Source: Parerythrobacter lutipelagi (GTDB taxonomy: Bacteria > Pseudomonadota > Alphaproteobacteria > Sphingomonadales > Sphingomonadaceae). Taken from it: a stretch of DNA of 64,000 nt. The stretch lies in the NCBI RefSeq assembly GCF_005434975.1, contig NZ_SKCJ01000002.1:124001-188000 (forward strand), in the 5' to 3' direction. A model generated the notes under the pieces. That model was not told the origin of the DNA, made no database searches, and saw only the letters and a list, made by a program, of their open reading frames with translations. This document shows positions 1-8,558 of this stretch, in pieces. Numbering within the stretch: the stretch's first letter is position 1; every line of letters starts with the position of its first letter. Position numbers and translations under genes: made by a program.

Positions 1-726
1 GAACTGGTCACCGCCCGACATCGGGCCGCGACCGGTCAGTTGACGGTCGATTTTCGCGTGGTCGCCGATTTCCTCGTGACAGGTCAGGCATGTCTCGTCG
101 CGAACCGAGACAAACGCATCAACGTGGCACGCCTCGCAGTTATCCTCCAGGCCGTGATGCGCCAGGCTCAGCTTGCCGGTGCTCCAGCTCGCATCCATCA
201 GGGTCTGGCCCGGCTCTTCATAGTCGGGATCAACCCGTTCACGTGTCTGATTGGTGTAAATCGGTATCGCGAGGAAGGCGAGCAGGATGGCAATCAGGCC
301 GGTCCATGCCATGGCCCGTTTGCTCGGCAAGGCAGAGGCGAGTGCGAAGCCTTGGACCGCTTCGATCCCTTCAGGCTTGTCGTCCACTTGCTGTACTGTG
401 ATGACAACCGGATCTTCGCCTTCCTGCGTCACTGAGAGGCGGTAGGTCCCGAAGCCAAGCTCGGTCCCTTCGCGCGGGCTGAAGGTCGCCGAGGTTGTGG
501 TCCGCCCATCGGCGGAGAAGCCCAGTGTTCCGACCGCTTCAGCGGTCAATTGTTCACCGTTCGCCGGGACAATCCGGGCATGTTGTTGTTCGACTGCAAG
601 ATCGGGCAGATGGATGTCGTTTTCCGCCGCCCGGCCGATCGTCACCGTGTCCTTGTCGACCTCGCGGTCACGGATAATTTCACGGCCACTCGAGGTGATG
701 TCGATGGTGCGAATTAGGAAGGTCAT
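1..726 (-). CDS. FHA domain / membrane anchor / multihaem cytochrome c protein (partial, 3' end outside window)
   Basis: This open frame of 242 residues starts with ATG at 726 and runs off the left window edge. Residues about 28-52 look like an FHA phosphothreonine-recognition core (I-G-R at 30-32, N-D-I at 36-38, H49), although the usual Ser before the His is Glu46. One hydrophobic segment spans about 139-157. Two c-type haem motifs follow, CEACH at 197-201 and CLTCH at 213-217, and more may lie beyond the edge. The topology implies a cytoplasmic FHA sensor and a periplasmic electron carrier. The gene starts 10 bases after the membrane protein at 737-1603 and is probably the last gene of that operon. 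Fusion of FHA to cytochrome c is unusual. The function is inferred from domains only. Confidence 0.8.
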   Translation of the reverse strand, partial: MTFLIRTIDITSSGREIIRDREVDKDTVTIGRAAENDIHLPDLAVEQQHARIVPANGEQLTAEAVGTLGFSADGRTTTSATFSPREGTELGFGTYRLSVTQEGEDPVVITVQQVDDKPEGIEAVQGFALASALPSKRAMAWTGLIAILLAFLAIPIYTNQTRERVDPDYEEPGQTLMDASWSTGKLSLAHHGLEDNCEACHVDAFVSVRDETCLTCHEEIGDHAKIDRQLTGRGPMSGGDQF

Positions 727-736
727 CGTCCGCACC

Positions 737-1603
737 TCACCAATAGTAGAACACGCTGACGACATGCGCGCTCAGCGCCGCGATCAGCAGAATGGTTGCG
801 GGAATATGGATGAACAGCCAGACTTCGAGCAGCGCCTTGTAGCGCATGTGCCGGCGGATTTGTTCAAGTTGGGCCTGCCGCCGTGCCAACAGCGAACGCA
901 CTTTCTCTTCAGCTTCGCTCTGGCCCGCTGTGTCAAACGCGCGGACAGCTTTGCGTGTGGCGCATCGCGGGTATTTACCGGTCAGCCGAGCGATGAAGCC
1001 GGCTTTGAAAACGTCCTGACCAAGTGCGACAATGACCTTGTCGGTCAGGTCACGATCGAGCGGCTGGGCGGCGGTTTCGAGCTGCCGGTCTAGCGCTTCC
1101 AATCCTTCCACCATCTGCTCGCGGGTCATTTCCCGGCGATTGTTGGACAATGATCGCGGCAAAACGGAATAAACGACAATGCCGTAAACGCCGGATACGA
1201 TGACCAGCATCATCAGAGCCCAGGCAAGCGTGTGGACATTCCAGCCCAGTTGGAAGCCGGTGTGCCATGTGCCGATCACACTCAGCGCGATCCCGAGATA
1301 GACATGCGCGCTGGTCCAGCCTTTGAGACTGAAATACTTCTCTGTCATCTTGCGCTTGCGAATACCTAGCAGTGATAGCCACAGGATCAGCAGCACGCCG
1401 ATTGTGCCAAGCGTGTAGCCGTACCAGCTGCCGCCATTGTGGCGCGGCTCTACATCGACAAGAAAGTAACTGAGCACCACGATCAGCGACACAGCCAGCG
1501 CAATCTTCAGCCAGCGAAAACTCTTGTGGGCGAGGAAACTTTCGTGGTCGGTATCTCTGCGCCGTTCATGGAAAGCAAAGTTGGCTTTGGGCATACTGGC
1601 CAT
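737..1603 (-). CDS. Membrane cytochrome b-like electron transfer protein
   Basis: The protein has 288 residues with about five predicted membrane segments: roughly 33-50, 61-80, 98-118, 126-146 and a C-terminal one at 264-286. A soluble loop of about 110 residues lies between the last two. Histidines in or near the membrane (about 100, 114, 124, 267 and 281) could ligate haem b as in cytochrome b561 or ferric-reductase-like proteins, which is inference. Its ATG shares one base with the stop of the FAD/4Fe-4S fusion (TGATG, 1601-1605), so the two are probably translationally coupled. The neighbours suggest it passes electrons between the cytoplasmic FeS flavoprotein and the periplasmic cytochrome c. 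Confidence 0.65.
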   Translation of the reverse strand: MASMPKANFAFHERRRDTDHESFLAHKSFRWLKIALAVSLIVVLSYFLVDVEPRHNGGSWYGYTLGTIGVLLILWLSLLGIRKRKMTEKYFSLKGWTSAHVYLGIALSVIGTWHTGFQLGWNVHTLAWALMMLVIVSGVYGIVVYSVLPRSLSNNRREMTREQMVEGLEALDRQLETAAQPLDRDLTDKVIVALGQDVFKAGFIARLTGKYPRCATRKAVRAFDTAGQSEAEEKVRSLLARRQAQLEQIRRHMRYKALLEVWLFIHIPATILLIAALSAHVVSVFYYW

Positions 1604-4143
1604 CAGTCAGCATCCTCCTGCACCAGCTTCGTGAAGGTGAGGAATTTTTCCGGTCCGACCCGGATTGCGGCACCGGTCGGGCAGGCGCGCACGCAAGCCG
1701 GTCCGCCCTCGATGCCCGAACACATGTCGCATTTGATTGCCAGTTTGGCTTGCTCGATCCCGGCTTTTTCCGCCTTTGATTTCCGCCACTTGTAAGGCGC
1801 TTCGCCAGGACCGGGACCTCTGCCGAACAAAAGCCAGCTGAACAGCGATGGCTTGGCCGGCGGCTTGGGATCGAGTCGGATCACGCCGTATGGGCAATTG
1901 CGCTGGCAGTTGCCGCAGCCGATGCAGGTCTCATCGATGAAGACTTCACCATCCGGGCCGCGCTTGATGGCGTTGGGCGGGCAGTCGGCCATACAATGCG
2001 GATGCTCGCAATGGCGGCAGGACGTTGGTACGTGCAGGTGCGCATAGGTCGTGCCCGCCTCGCGGTCTAACCGGCTCAGTCCCTCATGGCTGTCGGCGCA
2101 GGCTTTTTCGCAATTGTCGCACCCGACACACAGCGTTTCGTCGATCAGAAGAACATCGGTGGCTTCACCAATGCCGTTATCGATCAGGAATTGCGCAGTC
2201 TTGGAATAGAGATCGACCGCCCCGCCAAAGCTGTGTTTCTGGCTCTCGATGAAACTGTTGATCTCGCGGCGCTCTTTCATGTCGGCGCGGGCGCGTTCGA
2301 GCAGCTTGGGGTGGGCCTCGAGCACTTGCCGGAAGGCATCACCGTTGATCTTGATCACTTCGGACTTGATCGCTGCCTTGACGGTTGCGGTACGCTTGCC
2401 GCCATCGATCAACGCCATTTCACCAACATAAGACCCGGCCGGGAGATAAGACAGGAACACCGGCTTACCGCCAATATCCTTCTCGACTATCATCGAGCCG
2501 ACCCGGATCACGTAGATATCGTTGCCTTCGTCGCCTTCTGTCAGGATTGCTTCGCCCGCCGGGACCCGCATGATCTCGGATGTGTCCACAACTTCGCGGA
2601 TGTCTTCGCCAGTCAGGCCCGAGCCGAACATTTGCAGCAACTGCCGCTCTGTTGAAATGCGTTCGATTGCAGCTTTAGCGGTCGGCACTTGCGATTGCAG
2701 CTTGAGGGCAGCGAGGCGAGAAATTTCGACAACGATAGTGTCTTCTGCCGCGCGAACTGTCGCACCACGTCGGCGGCCGGAAATCAGACCGACTTCGCCG
2801 AAAATCGAGCCTGTCCCGATCGGAATCGTGATCGAAGAGTCCTTGGGGTCGACTTCGACCAGCACTGAACCGCTGGCAATCCCGAACAATGAATTCCCCG
2901 GCGCGTTGCGCTCAAAGATAACCTCGCCCTTGCGATAGAAACGGGCATCGGATTCGAGCATGAATTCACGCATCTGAAGCGGGTTCATGCCGTTCAGAAT
3001 CGAAACATTGGCGCGGAGAAACTCAAGCCATTCGTCGGTGCTCTGATTGCCTGGCAGGTTCTTGAACTTGTCGACCATTATCGGTTCATCGGCCGGCTTG
3101 AGTTCAGTGTTGCCGTTGATGAACTCGATTACGTCGTAACCCTGGTTCATGCAGTGCTTGATCAGCGGATATCCCGCTAGTGCGCCAATCACGAATATGC
3201 CTGCAGTGGTCGATTCGAACACTGGAGAAAGCTTCGGGAACGCGTTGCGGTCTTCGCTGGCGAATTCAATTCCGCACTCCTCGACGAACATCCGCGGGGG
3301 AGCGGAGCCGATGCGCGCTATGATCCTGTCGCAAGGTATGCGCAGTTCGCCGTCACGGGTGCTCAGCGTGATGAAGCCAGGCTCGATCTCCTTGGTCTCG
3401 CTTTCGAGCCTGATCGCCAGTTTTCCAGCGTCATTGTCAGCCTGCAATGCCTTGACGTTGGCATCTTTTGCGGTCGCAAAATCGGTGCCGCGATTGAGGA
3501 TCGAGACCGTGTTTCCCTGCGCGGGATCCTCTGCCAAGCCGCGAGCATTTTCAATCCCGGCATCGCCCGTGCCGACAATAACGATATGCTCATCGACGTA
3601 TTCTGTCGGATCGTCGAGCTGATACTGGACATGCGGCAGATCTGCGCCAGCACAGCGCATGCGGTTTGGGTTGCCTTGAGTGCCAATGGCGAGAACGATG
3701 TTCTCGGCGATGATTTTCTCACCATTGGTCAGCTCGATTTCGTACGGCGGTTCGTGCCTTTGAACTTCCTTGGTCGACTTGGTGCCATCGCGCGCGCGCA
3801 TGACAATATTGTGCACGCTGCCGGCGATCGCAGGTCCGGTTCCTTTGATCGCCTTGGCTTCGGCATTGTATTTGACATTGACCTCGTATTCTTCGGCCTG
3901 GTTATCCCATTTTCCGAGGATTGTCTCTCGCTTGCCCGCTTCGAAGTCGCAGTCAGAGCGTAACACCAGATTGCTGGGCGTCGCCATGACATGCTTGCCC
4001 TTCTGATATTTGAAAATCGTGTCGGACAAATGATCCGTCTTCTCGAGCAAGACATGACTCATGCCGAGCGCAGCCGCACGGGCAGCGGCGCTTAAGCCCG
4101 CTGGTCCGGATCCGATAATGGCTACGCGGTATGGTTCCGGCAT
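1603..4143 (-). CDS. FAD-dependent oxidoreductase fused to two cyclic-nucleotide-binding domains and a 4Fe-4S ferredoxin module
   Basis: This 846-residue multidomain protein opens with a thioredoxin-reductase-like flavoprotein: FAD motif GSGPAG at 11-16, second Rossmann motif GTGDAG near 190, and a terminal FAD motif near 315. No redox-active CxxC is seen in that part. Two CRP-type cyclic-nucleotide-binding domains follow at about 390-510 and 515-635, each with a GE-x-x-LI-x-G-x-x-R-x-AT core. The C-terminal 180 residues carry four cysteine clusters of the DmsB/HycB type (CVGCDNC, CRHCEHPHC, CIGCGNC and CDMC...CVRAC), enough for up to four 4Fe-4S centres. The likely role is NAD(P)H-linked electron transfer to the membrane cytochrome b and cytochrome c encoded next, gated by a cyclic nucleotide. 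The physiological substrate is unknown. Confidence 0.8.
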   Translation of the reverse strand: MPEPYRVAIIGSGPAGLSAAARAAALGMSHVLLEKTDHLSDTIFKYQKGKHVMATPSNLVLRSDCDFEAGKRETILGKWDNQAEEYEVNVKYNAEAKAIKGTGPAIAGSVHNIVMRARDGTKSTKEVQRHEPPYEIELTNGEKIIAENIVLAIGTQGNPNRMRCAGADLPHVQYQLDDPTEYVDEHIVIVGTGDAGIENARGLAEDPAQGNTVSILNRGTDFATAKDANVKALQADNDAGKLAIRLESETKEIEPGFITLSTRDGELRIPCDRIIARIGSAPPRMFVEECGIEFASEDRNAFPKLSPVFESTTAGIFVIGALAGYPLIKHCMNQGYDVIEFINGNTELKPADEPIMVDKFKNLPGNQSTDEWLEFLRANVSILNGMNPLQMREFMLESDARFYRKGEVIFERNAPGNSLFGIASGSVLVEVDPKDSSITIPIGTGSIFGEVGLISGRRRGATVRAAEDTIVVEISRLAALKLQSQVPTAKAAIERISTERQLLQMFGSGLTGEDIREVVDTSEIMRVPAGEAILTEGDEGNDIYVIRVGSMIVEKDIGGKPVFLSYLPAGSYVGEMALIDGGKRTATVKAAIKSEVIKINGDAFRQVLEAHPKLLERARADMKERREINSFIESQKHSFGGAVDLYSKTAQFLIDNGIGEATDVLLIDETLCVGCDNCEKACADSHEGLSRLDREAGTTYAHLHVPTSCRHCEHPHCMADCPPNAIKRGPDGEVFIDETCIGCGNCQRNCPYGVIRLDPKPPAKPSLFSWLLFGRGPGPGEAPYKWRKSKAEKAGIEQAKLAIKCDMCSGIEGGPACVRACPTGAAIRVGPEKFLTFTKLVQEDAD

Positions 4144-4289
4144 CAGTCCCCCCGATATGATCCCGCGACCTTCTTGTTCTTATTTGTGGCATCATAAGGA
4201 ATTGACAGCAAACCTCCAGCGCCAATTGCCGCGAAGTGCCATGCTTGATAGCACCCCCCGCACATGGCGCGTATTTGAGAGGCGGGGAT

Positions 4290-5225
4290 ATGGATTCGCA
4301 AGATACCGAAAAGGCACATTCATCGGGGGTGTCGAAAGGCGGGATTGCGCTTCTCGCTGGTGGCGCATTGCTGGTCGCAGGACTGATTGGCTACCGCACC
4401 TTGTCGGGCCAGGAAGAGCCCGAACAGGTTGCCGCCACCGATCAGGGTCCCTTGTCGATCGAGCAATTGCGGGAGCGGGCCGAGGCCGATCCGCTCGACT
4501 CCGCCGCGTGGACAGATCTTGGTCTGGCTTTGTCCGACACCGGCGATTTCGATGGAGCAGCGCGCGCATACCGCCAGGCTATAGAAGGCGACAAGACCAA
4601 TGCCGCCCTGTGGTCTGCCGTTGGTGAGATGCGTGTCTACGCCAGCGAAAATGATCCGTTGCCGCAAGCTGCGTTGACGGCATTCCAGCAAGCGATCAAG
4701 CTTGACCCGCAAGAACCACGGGCGCGCTATTTTCTTGCGGTCCAGAAAGACATATCGGGCGATCACGAGGGCGCAATCACAGACTGGCTGGCCTTGCTGG
4801 AAGATACGCCTGAGGGGGCACCATGGGATGGTAATCTCCAGCGGACAATCGAACAAAGCGGCAAGAAGTACGACATCGAAACCGCAAGCCGTATCGCAGA
4901 AGCGATGCAAGGCCGCCCGGAAGCGCCGCAACTGACTGCCGGCGAAGCAATACCGGGCCCGAGCCGTCAGCAGATCGACGCGGCCAGTGCTATTCCGCCG
5001 GGTGAGCAGCGCGATATGGCTGTCGGCATGGTCGAGAGTCTTGAAGGGAAGCTTCGCGCCAACCCGAAGAACCCAGACGGCTGGGTAATGCTGATGCGCA
5101 GCCGGATGACTCTGGGCGAGCCGGAGAAAGCAGCAGCTGCGCTGAAAGATGGTGTGGCGGCCAACCCGGGCACTGCGGATCGTCTGCGCGCGGAAGCTTC
5201 GGCGTTGGGCGTGCCCGGCGCCTGA
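4290..5225 (+). CDS. Membrane-anchored TPR protein, CcmI/CycH-like
   Basis: The 311-residue protein has one N-terminal membrane segment (about 16-36), then tetratricopeptide repeats in the periplasm. The C-terminal part, with an ESLEGKLRANP-type helix followed by WVMLMRSRMTLGEPEKA, resembles the TPR domain of the cytochrome c maturation factor CcmI/CycH, which holds apocytochrome c. ATG 4290 was chosen because of the preceding GAGGCGGGG ribosome-binding site. An upstream in-frame ATG at 4236 lacks one and would precede the membrane segment. It is divergent from the redox locus at 1-4143, which contains a c-type cytochrome, so a role in maturing that protein is plausible. No other ccm genes are present, so a general TPR scaffold is an alternative. 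Confidence 0.7.
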   Translation: MDSQDTEKAHSSGVSKGGIALLAGGALLVAGLIGYRTLSGQEEPEQVAATDQGPLSIEQLRERAEADPLDSAAWTDLGLALSDTGDFDGAARAYRQAIEGDKTNAALWSAVGEMRVYASENDPLPQAALTAFQQAIKLDPQEPRARYFLAVQKDISGDHEGAITDWLALLEDTPEGAPWDGNLQRTIEQSGKKYDIETASRIAEAMQGRPEAPQLTAGEAIPGPSRQQIDAASAIPPGEQRDMAVGMVESLEGKLRANPKNPDGWVMLMRSRMTLGEPEKAAAALKDGVAANPGTADRLRAEASALGVPGA

Positions 5226-5231
5226 TCCTGC

Positions 5232-6506
5232 TCACCGGGGTGGGGGTGTGCCGTCCCGGTTGGGCTCGAGGATAATCTTGATCTGCTGCAAAGAAAGGAT
5301 CGCAACCCAGAACGCGAAGACAGCCAGTGCGCTTGATCCGAGCACCGTAATGGCAGCACCCTTGAGGCCTTGCCAGCCCATCGCAACCGGCAGCAGGGCG
5401 AACGCCAGACCCATGGGAAAAGCGCGCGCAAGAAATGCCGTTCCGGCTCGGTTGGCGGACACCAGAAGCGATTCCAGACTCGCTCCGACCAGTTCGATCG
5501 CGCCTGCCACGGCCAGGATCACCATCGTCCAGTAAACGACGCCGAAGGCTTCCCCGGCGATCGCTTCAAGGCCCCAGCGGCCGAACAGTACAGCGAAGAG
5601 AACCGCCAGAAAGCCACCAATCAGAGAGAGATTGGCCATCTTGCGCGCGATTTCGACCGCATCGTCCTTTGCATGGACCAGTTCCGGATAGATTGCTTTC
5701 GATACAGTTTGCGCCAAGGAGACCAGCGCCTGACCGAGCTGTGCAGCAACCCTGAAGCCCCCGGCAAACGCTTCCCCGCCGATGGCGCCGACGAGCAGGA
5801 TCATAACCTGCTTCCCGCCCACATTGAGGCTCCCCATGGCGTTGGTGGAGAGGACAAACCGCCAAGCATCGGGATGCGCGCGGGGCAGTTTTGTGAGGCT
5901 GATCTGGGAAAAATCGATGGTGTCCTTGCGCGCTGCGGCCCACCATAGAGCCAGCGCAACCGCCACTTCCGCCGCTGCCCATGCGAAGATGAACCCCAAA
6001 ACGGTCGGCATGTAGAAGAATGCGGCAATTGCTCCGATGGCGCGAACGATCGGCTGAACGGCTTCGGCTGCCGTTGCTTCGGCAAAGCGAAAGCGGAGCC
6101 TCAGCAGCCCTGTCGGGGTCGACCGCATAAACAATAGCGAAAGAATACAGAATCCAAATGCCACCCACAGCAGGTCATGCGGCAGCGGGAGCCAGAACTG
6201 CGCGCTATAAACCAGACCTGCGGCGAGGACCGCGCCGATCACCACGGAAACCGCGTCAAGCGCGATTGCAAACCCGGTCGCTTCGCCAGCGCCGTCGCCA
6301 TTGGCACCCCAGCGAACAACGAATTGCCAGGTCTGGAAGTTCGCCAGCCCTGTGACAGTCTGGCCGAGCGCGACAATAAGAGCGAAATATCCGAAGGCTT
6401 CGAGCCCGAGCGAGCGCGTTGCAAGGGCGAGATAGAGCAGGCTCAGCAGGGCGTTGACCGCACGGCCGCTTAGAAGCCAGCCGATATTGCGTAAGAGCCG
6501 TTTCAC
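5232..6506 (-). CDS. Oligosaccharide flippase family protein (Wzx/RfbX-like)
   Basis: The protein has 424 residues and is very hydrophobic throughout, with about 12 membrane segments and few charged residues. It starts with a typical Wzx N-terminus (WLLSGRAVNALLSLLYLALATRSLG), as in the MOP/MATE-fold polysaccharide exporters that flip lipid-linked sugars across the inner membrane. It ends six bases from the convergent TPR gene. No glycosyltransferase or other capsule gene is nearby, so the substrate cannot be inferred. Confidence 0.75.
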   Translation of the reverse strand: MKRLLRNIGWLLSGRAVNALLSLLYLALATRSLGLEAFGYFALIVALGQTVTGLANFQTWQFVVRWGANGDGAGEATGFAIALDAVSVVIGAVLAAGLVYSAQFWLPLPHDLLWVAFGFCILSLLFMRSTPTGLLRLRFRFAEATAAEAVQPIVRAIGAIAAFFYMPTVLGFIFAWAAAEVAVALALWWAAARKDTIDFSQISLTKLPRAHPDAWRFVLSTNAMGSLNVGGKQVMILLVGAIGGEAFAGGFRVAAQLGQALVSLAQTVSKAIYPELVHAKDDAVEIARKMANLSLIGGFLAVLFAVLFGRWGLEAIAGEAFGVVYWTMVILAVAGAIELVGASLESLLVSANRAGTAFLARAFPMGLAFALLPVAMGWQGLKGAAITVLGSSALAVFAFWVAILSLQQIKIILEPNRDGTPPPR

Positions 6507-6580
6507 ACCGCGTTACGTATAGGAGGTTGCCTGTAGTGCAAGCCTTGTCATGTCCGGAAGCGCGGGGCAGTGCGAGACGC

Positions 6581-7324
6581 ATGCGAATAATATTCAGCCG
6601 GAAAGGGTTCGACAGTGCGGCCGGCGGTGGCCCATCGCCGATTGTCGATGGCCGCCCGGTGAGCCTGCCGATACCGAGTGGTGGCTATTCCCGTACCACC
6701 TATGGTGACCTGGGCCTGGGCGACCTTGCCAGTGAAGCAAGCAGGGGCAGGTTCGGTTCCGACGAATTGTGCCACCATGACCCCATGTTTCTGCCGGAGG
6801 GTAAATGCCTGTTCGGCCAATGCGGAGCGGCGCAGACGCATCTTGACAATCAGCATGTCGGTAAAGGCGATGTTTTCCTGTTTTTCGGCCTCTTTCGGGA
6901 AGAGGCGACAGGCGAACGACACCATCGGATTTTCGGCTATTTGCAGGTAGAGCATATCACCCGGCTCGCGGCCTGTGAGGAGGATCGGATAGCGGAGTTC
7001 GCGGCCCATCACCATCCACACGCCATTGGAATGCATGCTCGGAACGATGTCATCTATTCTGGGCCCGGCGAGACGGCACGAAGAGCGACGAGCAGGCTGC
7101 GCCTGTCCATCGACGGAGGCCCGCCCAGCCGGTGGACGCGTCCGGCATGGCTCAAGCGTGGGGGACTGACCTACCACGACCGGGCAGATCGCTGGATACG
7201 AGGGGGAATGCTGCGCAGTGTGGCACGCGGCCAGGAATTCGTCGCAGATATCGGACAACGAGCTGCTCCGCGTGACTGGCTGGAGAGCATACTGACGGAA
7301 ATCACGGGCAGGTCGTCGCAATAA
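6581..7324 (+). CDS. Nucleotide modification associated domain 3 (Nmad3)-like protein
   Basis: The 247-residue protein begins MRIIFSRKGFDSAAGG...PSPIVDGR and continues with TYGDLGLGDL, CLFGQCGAAQTHLDNQHVGKGDVFLFFG and a GYLQVEHI segment. This pattern matches my recollection of Nmad3, a family described from gene neighbourhoods of modified-nucleotide systems in phages and bacteria. Its biochemical role is unproven. ATG 6581 gives the conserved N-terminus, and the in-frame ATG at 6527 would add unrelated residues. The gene stands alone between a flippase and the valine operon, with no visible restriction or modification partner. The opposite-strand frame over the same bases (6548-7321) is rejected as antisense. 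Confidence 0.65.
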   Translation: MRIIFSRKGFDSAAGGGPSPIVDGRPVSLPIPSGGYSRTTYGDLGLGDLASEASRGRFGSDELCHHDPMFLPEGKCLFGQCGAAQTHLDNQHVGKGDVFLFFGLFREEATGERHHRIFGYLQVEHITRLAACEEDRIAEFAAHHHPHAIGMHARNDVIYSGPGETARRATSRLRLSIDGGPPSRWTRPAWLKRGGLTYHDRADRWIRGGMLRSVARGQEFVADIGQRAAPRDWLESILTEITGRSSQ

Positions 7325-7464
7325 CGTGCAAATAGTGATTGAAGCTGTTGGTGTTTTGGAAATTAACTACTAAACAGTCTATTGCATCGTGGCTGTTTCC
7401 AGCCCTTCGGGTCCGTTACCACAAGAAAAGGCGGCTCGGCCACGGTGCAACTTTCCCTTTCAAT

Positions 7465-8334
7465 TCATAGCATTTTGATAATGGCCGAGAAATCGAGCCC
7501 GCCGTTGCCTGCGCCGTTAAAATCTTCGTAGAGCGAGGCTGCACGCTGCCCCATCGGAACATTGGCATCGGCGTTTTCCGCCGCTTCCATCGCCAGCCGC
7601 AAGTCTTTGAGCATCAGGCCGGTGGCAAAACCACCTTGATAGTCGTTATCCGCCGGGCTCTCGACACCAACGCCGGGCATCGGCGTGTAGGCATTGAGCG
7701 ACCAGCAGTAGCCCGAAGACTGCGAGCTGATCTCATAGAATTTTTGCGGATCGAGACCGAGCTTCTGCGCCATCTTCATGGCTTCCGCCGTGCCGATCAT
7801 CGAGATGGCGAGCAACATGTTGTTGCAGATCTTCGCGGTCTGGCCCGCCCCGGCATCGCCAGCGTGGATCACGGCCTTGCCCATCGCGTTCAGCACCGCT
7901 TCGGCACGCTTGAATGCCTTGTCGGTCCCGCCGACCATGAATGTGAGCGTGCCACCATTGGCCGCGGCAATCCCGCCTGAAACAGGCGCATCGACCATGT
8001 CGTATCCGGCGGCTTCGGCGGCAGCGGTAACCTCCTTGGCGGTCGCCACATCGATGGTTGAACAGTCGAGCAGTACCGCACCTTCTGGTGCCTTGCCGAT
8101 CACGCTGTCGGTGTAGACCGACTTTACGATTGCGCCGTTGGGCAGCATGGTCACCACCGCTTCTGCACCCAGCACGGCCTCGCTTGCATCGGTGAAGGTG
8201 GCGCAGCCATTGTCCTTCGCTGCCGCGAGTGCCTCCTCGCTGAGGTCGAACGCGCTGACGTCGTGTCCCGCCTTTACGAGGTTCGCGGCCATCCCGCCGC
8301 CCATATTGCCGAGGCCGATGAATGCGATTTTCAT
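7465..8334 (-). CDS. mmsB: 3-hydroxyisobutyrate dehydrogenase
   Basis: The 289-residue NAD-dependent dehydrogenase of valine catabolism oxidises 3-hydroxyisobutyrate to methylmalonate semialdehyde. The N-terminal Rossmann motif GLGNMGGGM, the substrate-binding DAPVSGG segment and the catalytic-lysine region GAGQTAKICNN are all present. The length is normal for the family. ATG 8334 is preceded by AGAGGAACTCGAA, whereas the longer frame to 8382 starts from a poorer site inside the upstream spacer. It is the last gene of a minus-strand operon with enoyl-CoA hydratase, HIBYL-CoA hydrolase and acyl-CoA dehydrogenase genes. Confidence 0.93.
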   Translation of the reverse strand: MKIAFIGLGNMGGGMAANLVKAGHDVSAFDLSEEALAAAKDNGCATFTDASEAVLGAEAVVTMLPNGAIVKSVYTDSVIGKAPEGAVLLDCSTIDVATAKEVTAAAEAAGYDMVDAPVSGGIAAANGGTLTFMVGGTDKAFKRAEAVLNAMGKAVIHAGDAGAGQTAKICNNMLLAISMIGTAEAMKMAQKLGLDPQKFYEISSQSSGYCWSLNAYTPMPGVGVESPADNDYQGGFATGLMLKDLRLAMEAAENADANVPMGQRAASLYEDFNGAGNGGLDFSAIIKML

Positions 8335-8353
8335 TTCGAGTTCCTCTCCACGG

Positions 8354-8557
8354 CTAGGAGCCGCGCTTGATACCCTGCACAATAACGATAGCGAACAACA
8401 CCACAGCCACGAGCAGAAAGACGTGAAAATACGCCAACCAGAAGATCAAAGCTGACAGGTTATTGCCGTCATATTCCGGTCTGGCGATGGAAACGAACAC
8501 CAATGAAGTGATCTCTGCTGTAAGGAAGCAGAGCGCAATCTTCGTCAGAGTACGCAC
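8354..8557 (-). CDS. Small two-TM membrane protein of unknown function in the valine operon
   Basis: The 67-residue protein has two hydrophobic segments (about 5-22 and 36-60) joined by a short polar loop, and it ends GIKRGS. It sits exactly between the enoyl-CoA hydratase stop (8559) and the mmsB start (8334), in operon orientation with almost no spacer. This supports a real gene. I do not recognise a family. It could be a small membrane component of substrate uptake or simply an operon passenger. Confidence 0.55.
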   Translation of the reverse strand: MRTLTKIALCFLTAEITSLVFVSIARPEYDGNNLSALIFWLAYFHVFLLVAVVLFAIVIVQGIKRGS

Positions 8558-8558
8558 T

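Noticed and set aside
6548-7321. 257-residue minus-strand frame over the Nmad3 region
   Set aside because: The plus-strand frame shows a coherent family pattern from its N-terminus on; the minus frame has no recognisable domain and a low-complexity basic C-terminus.
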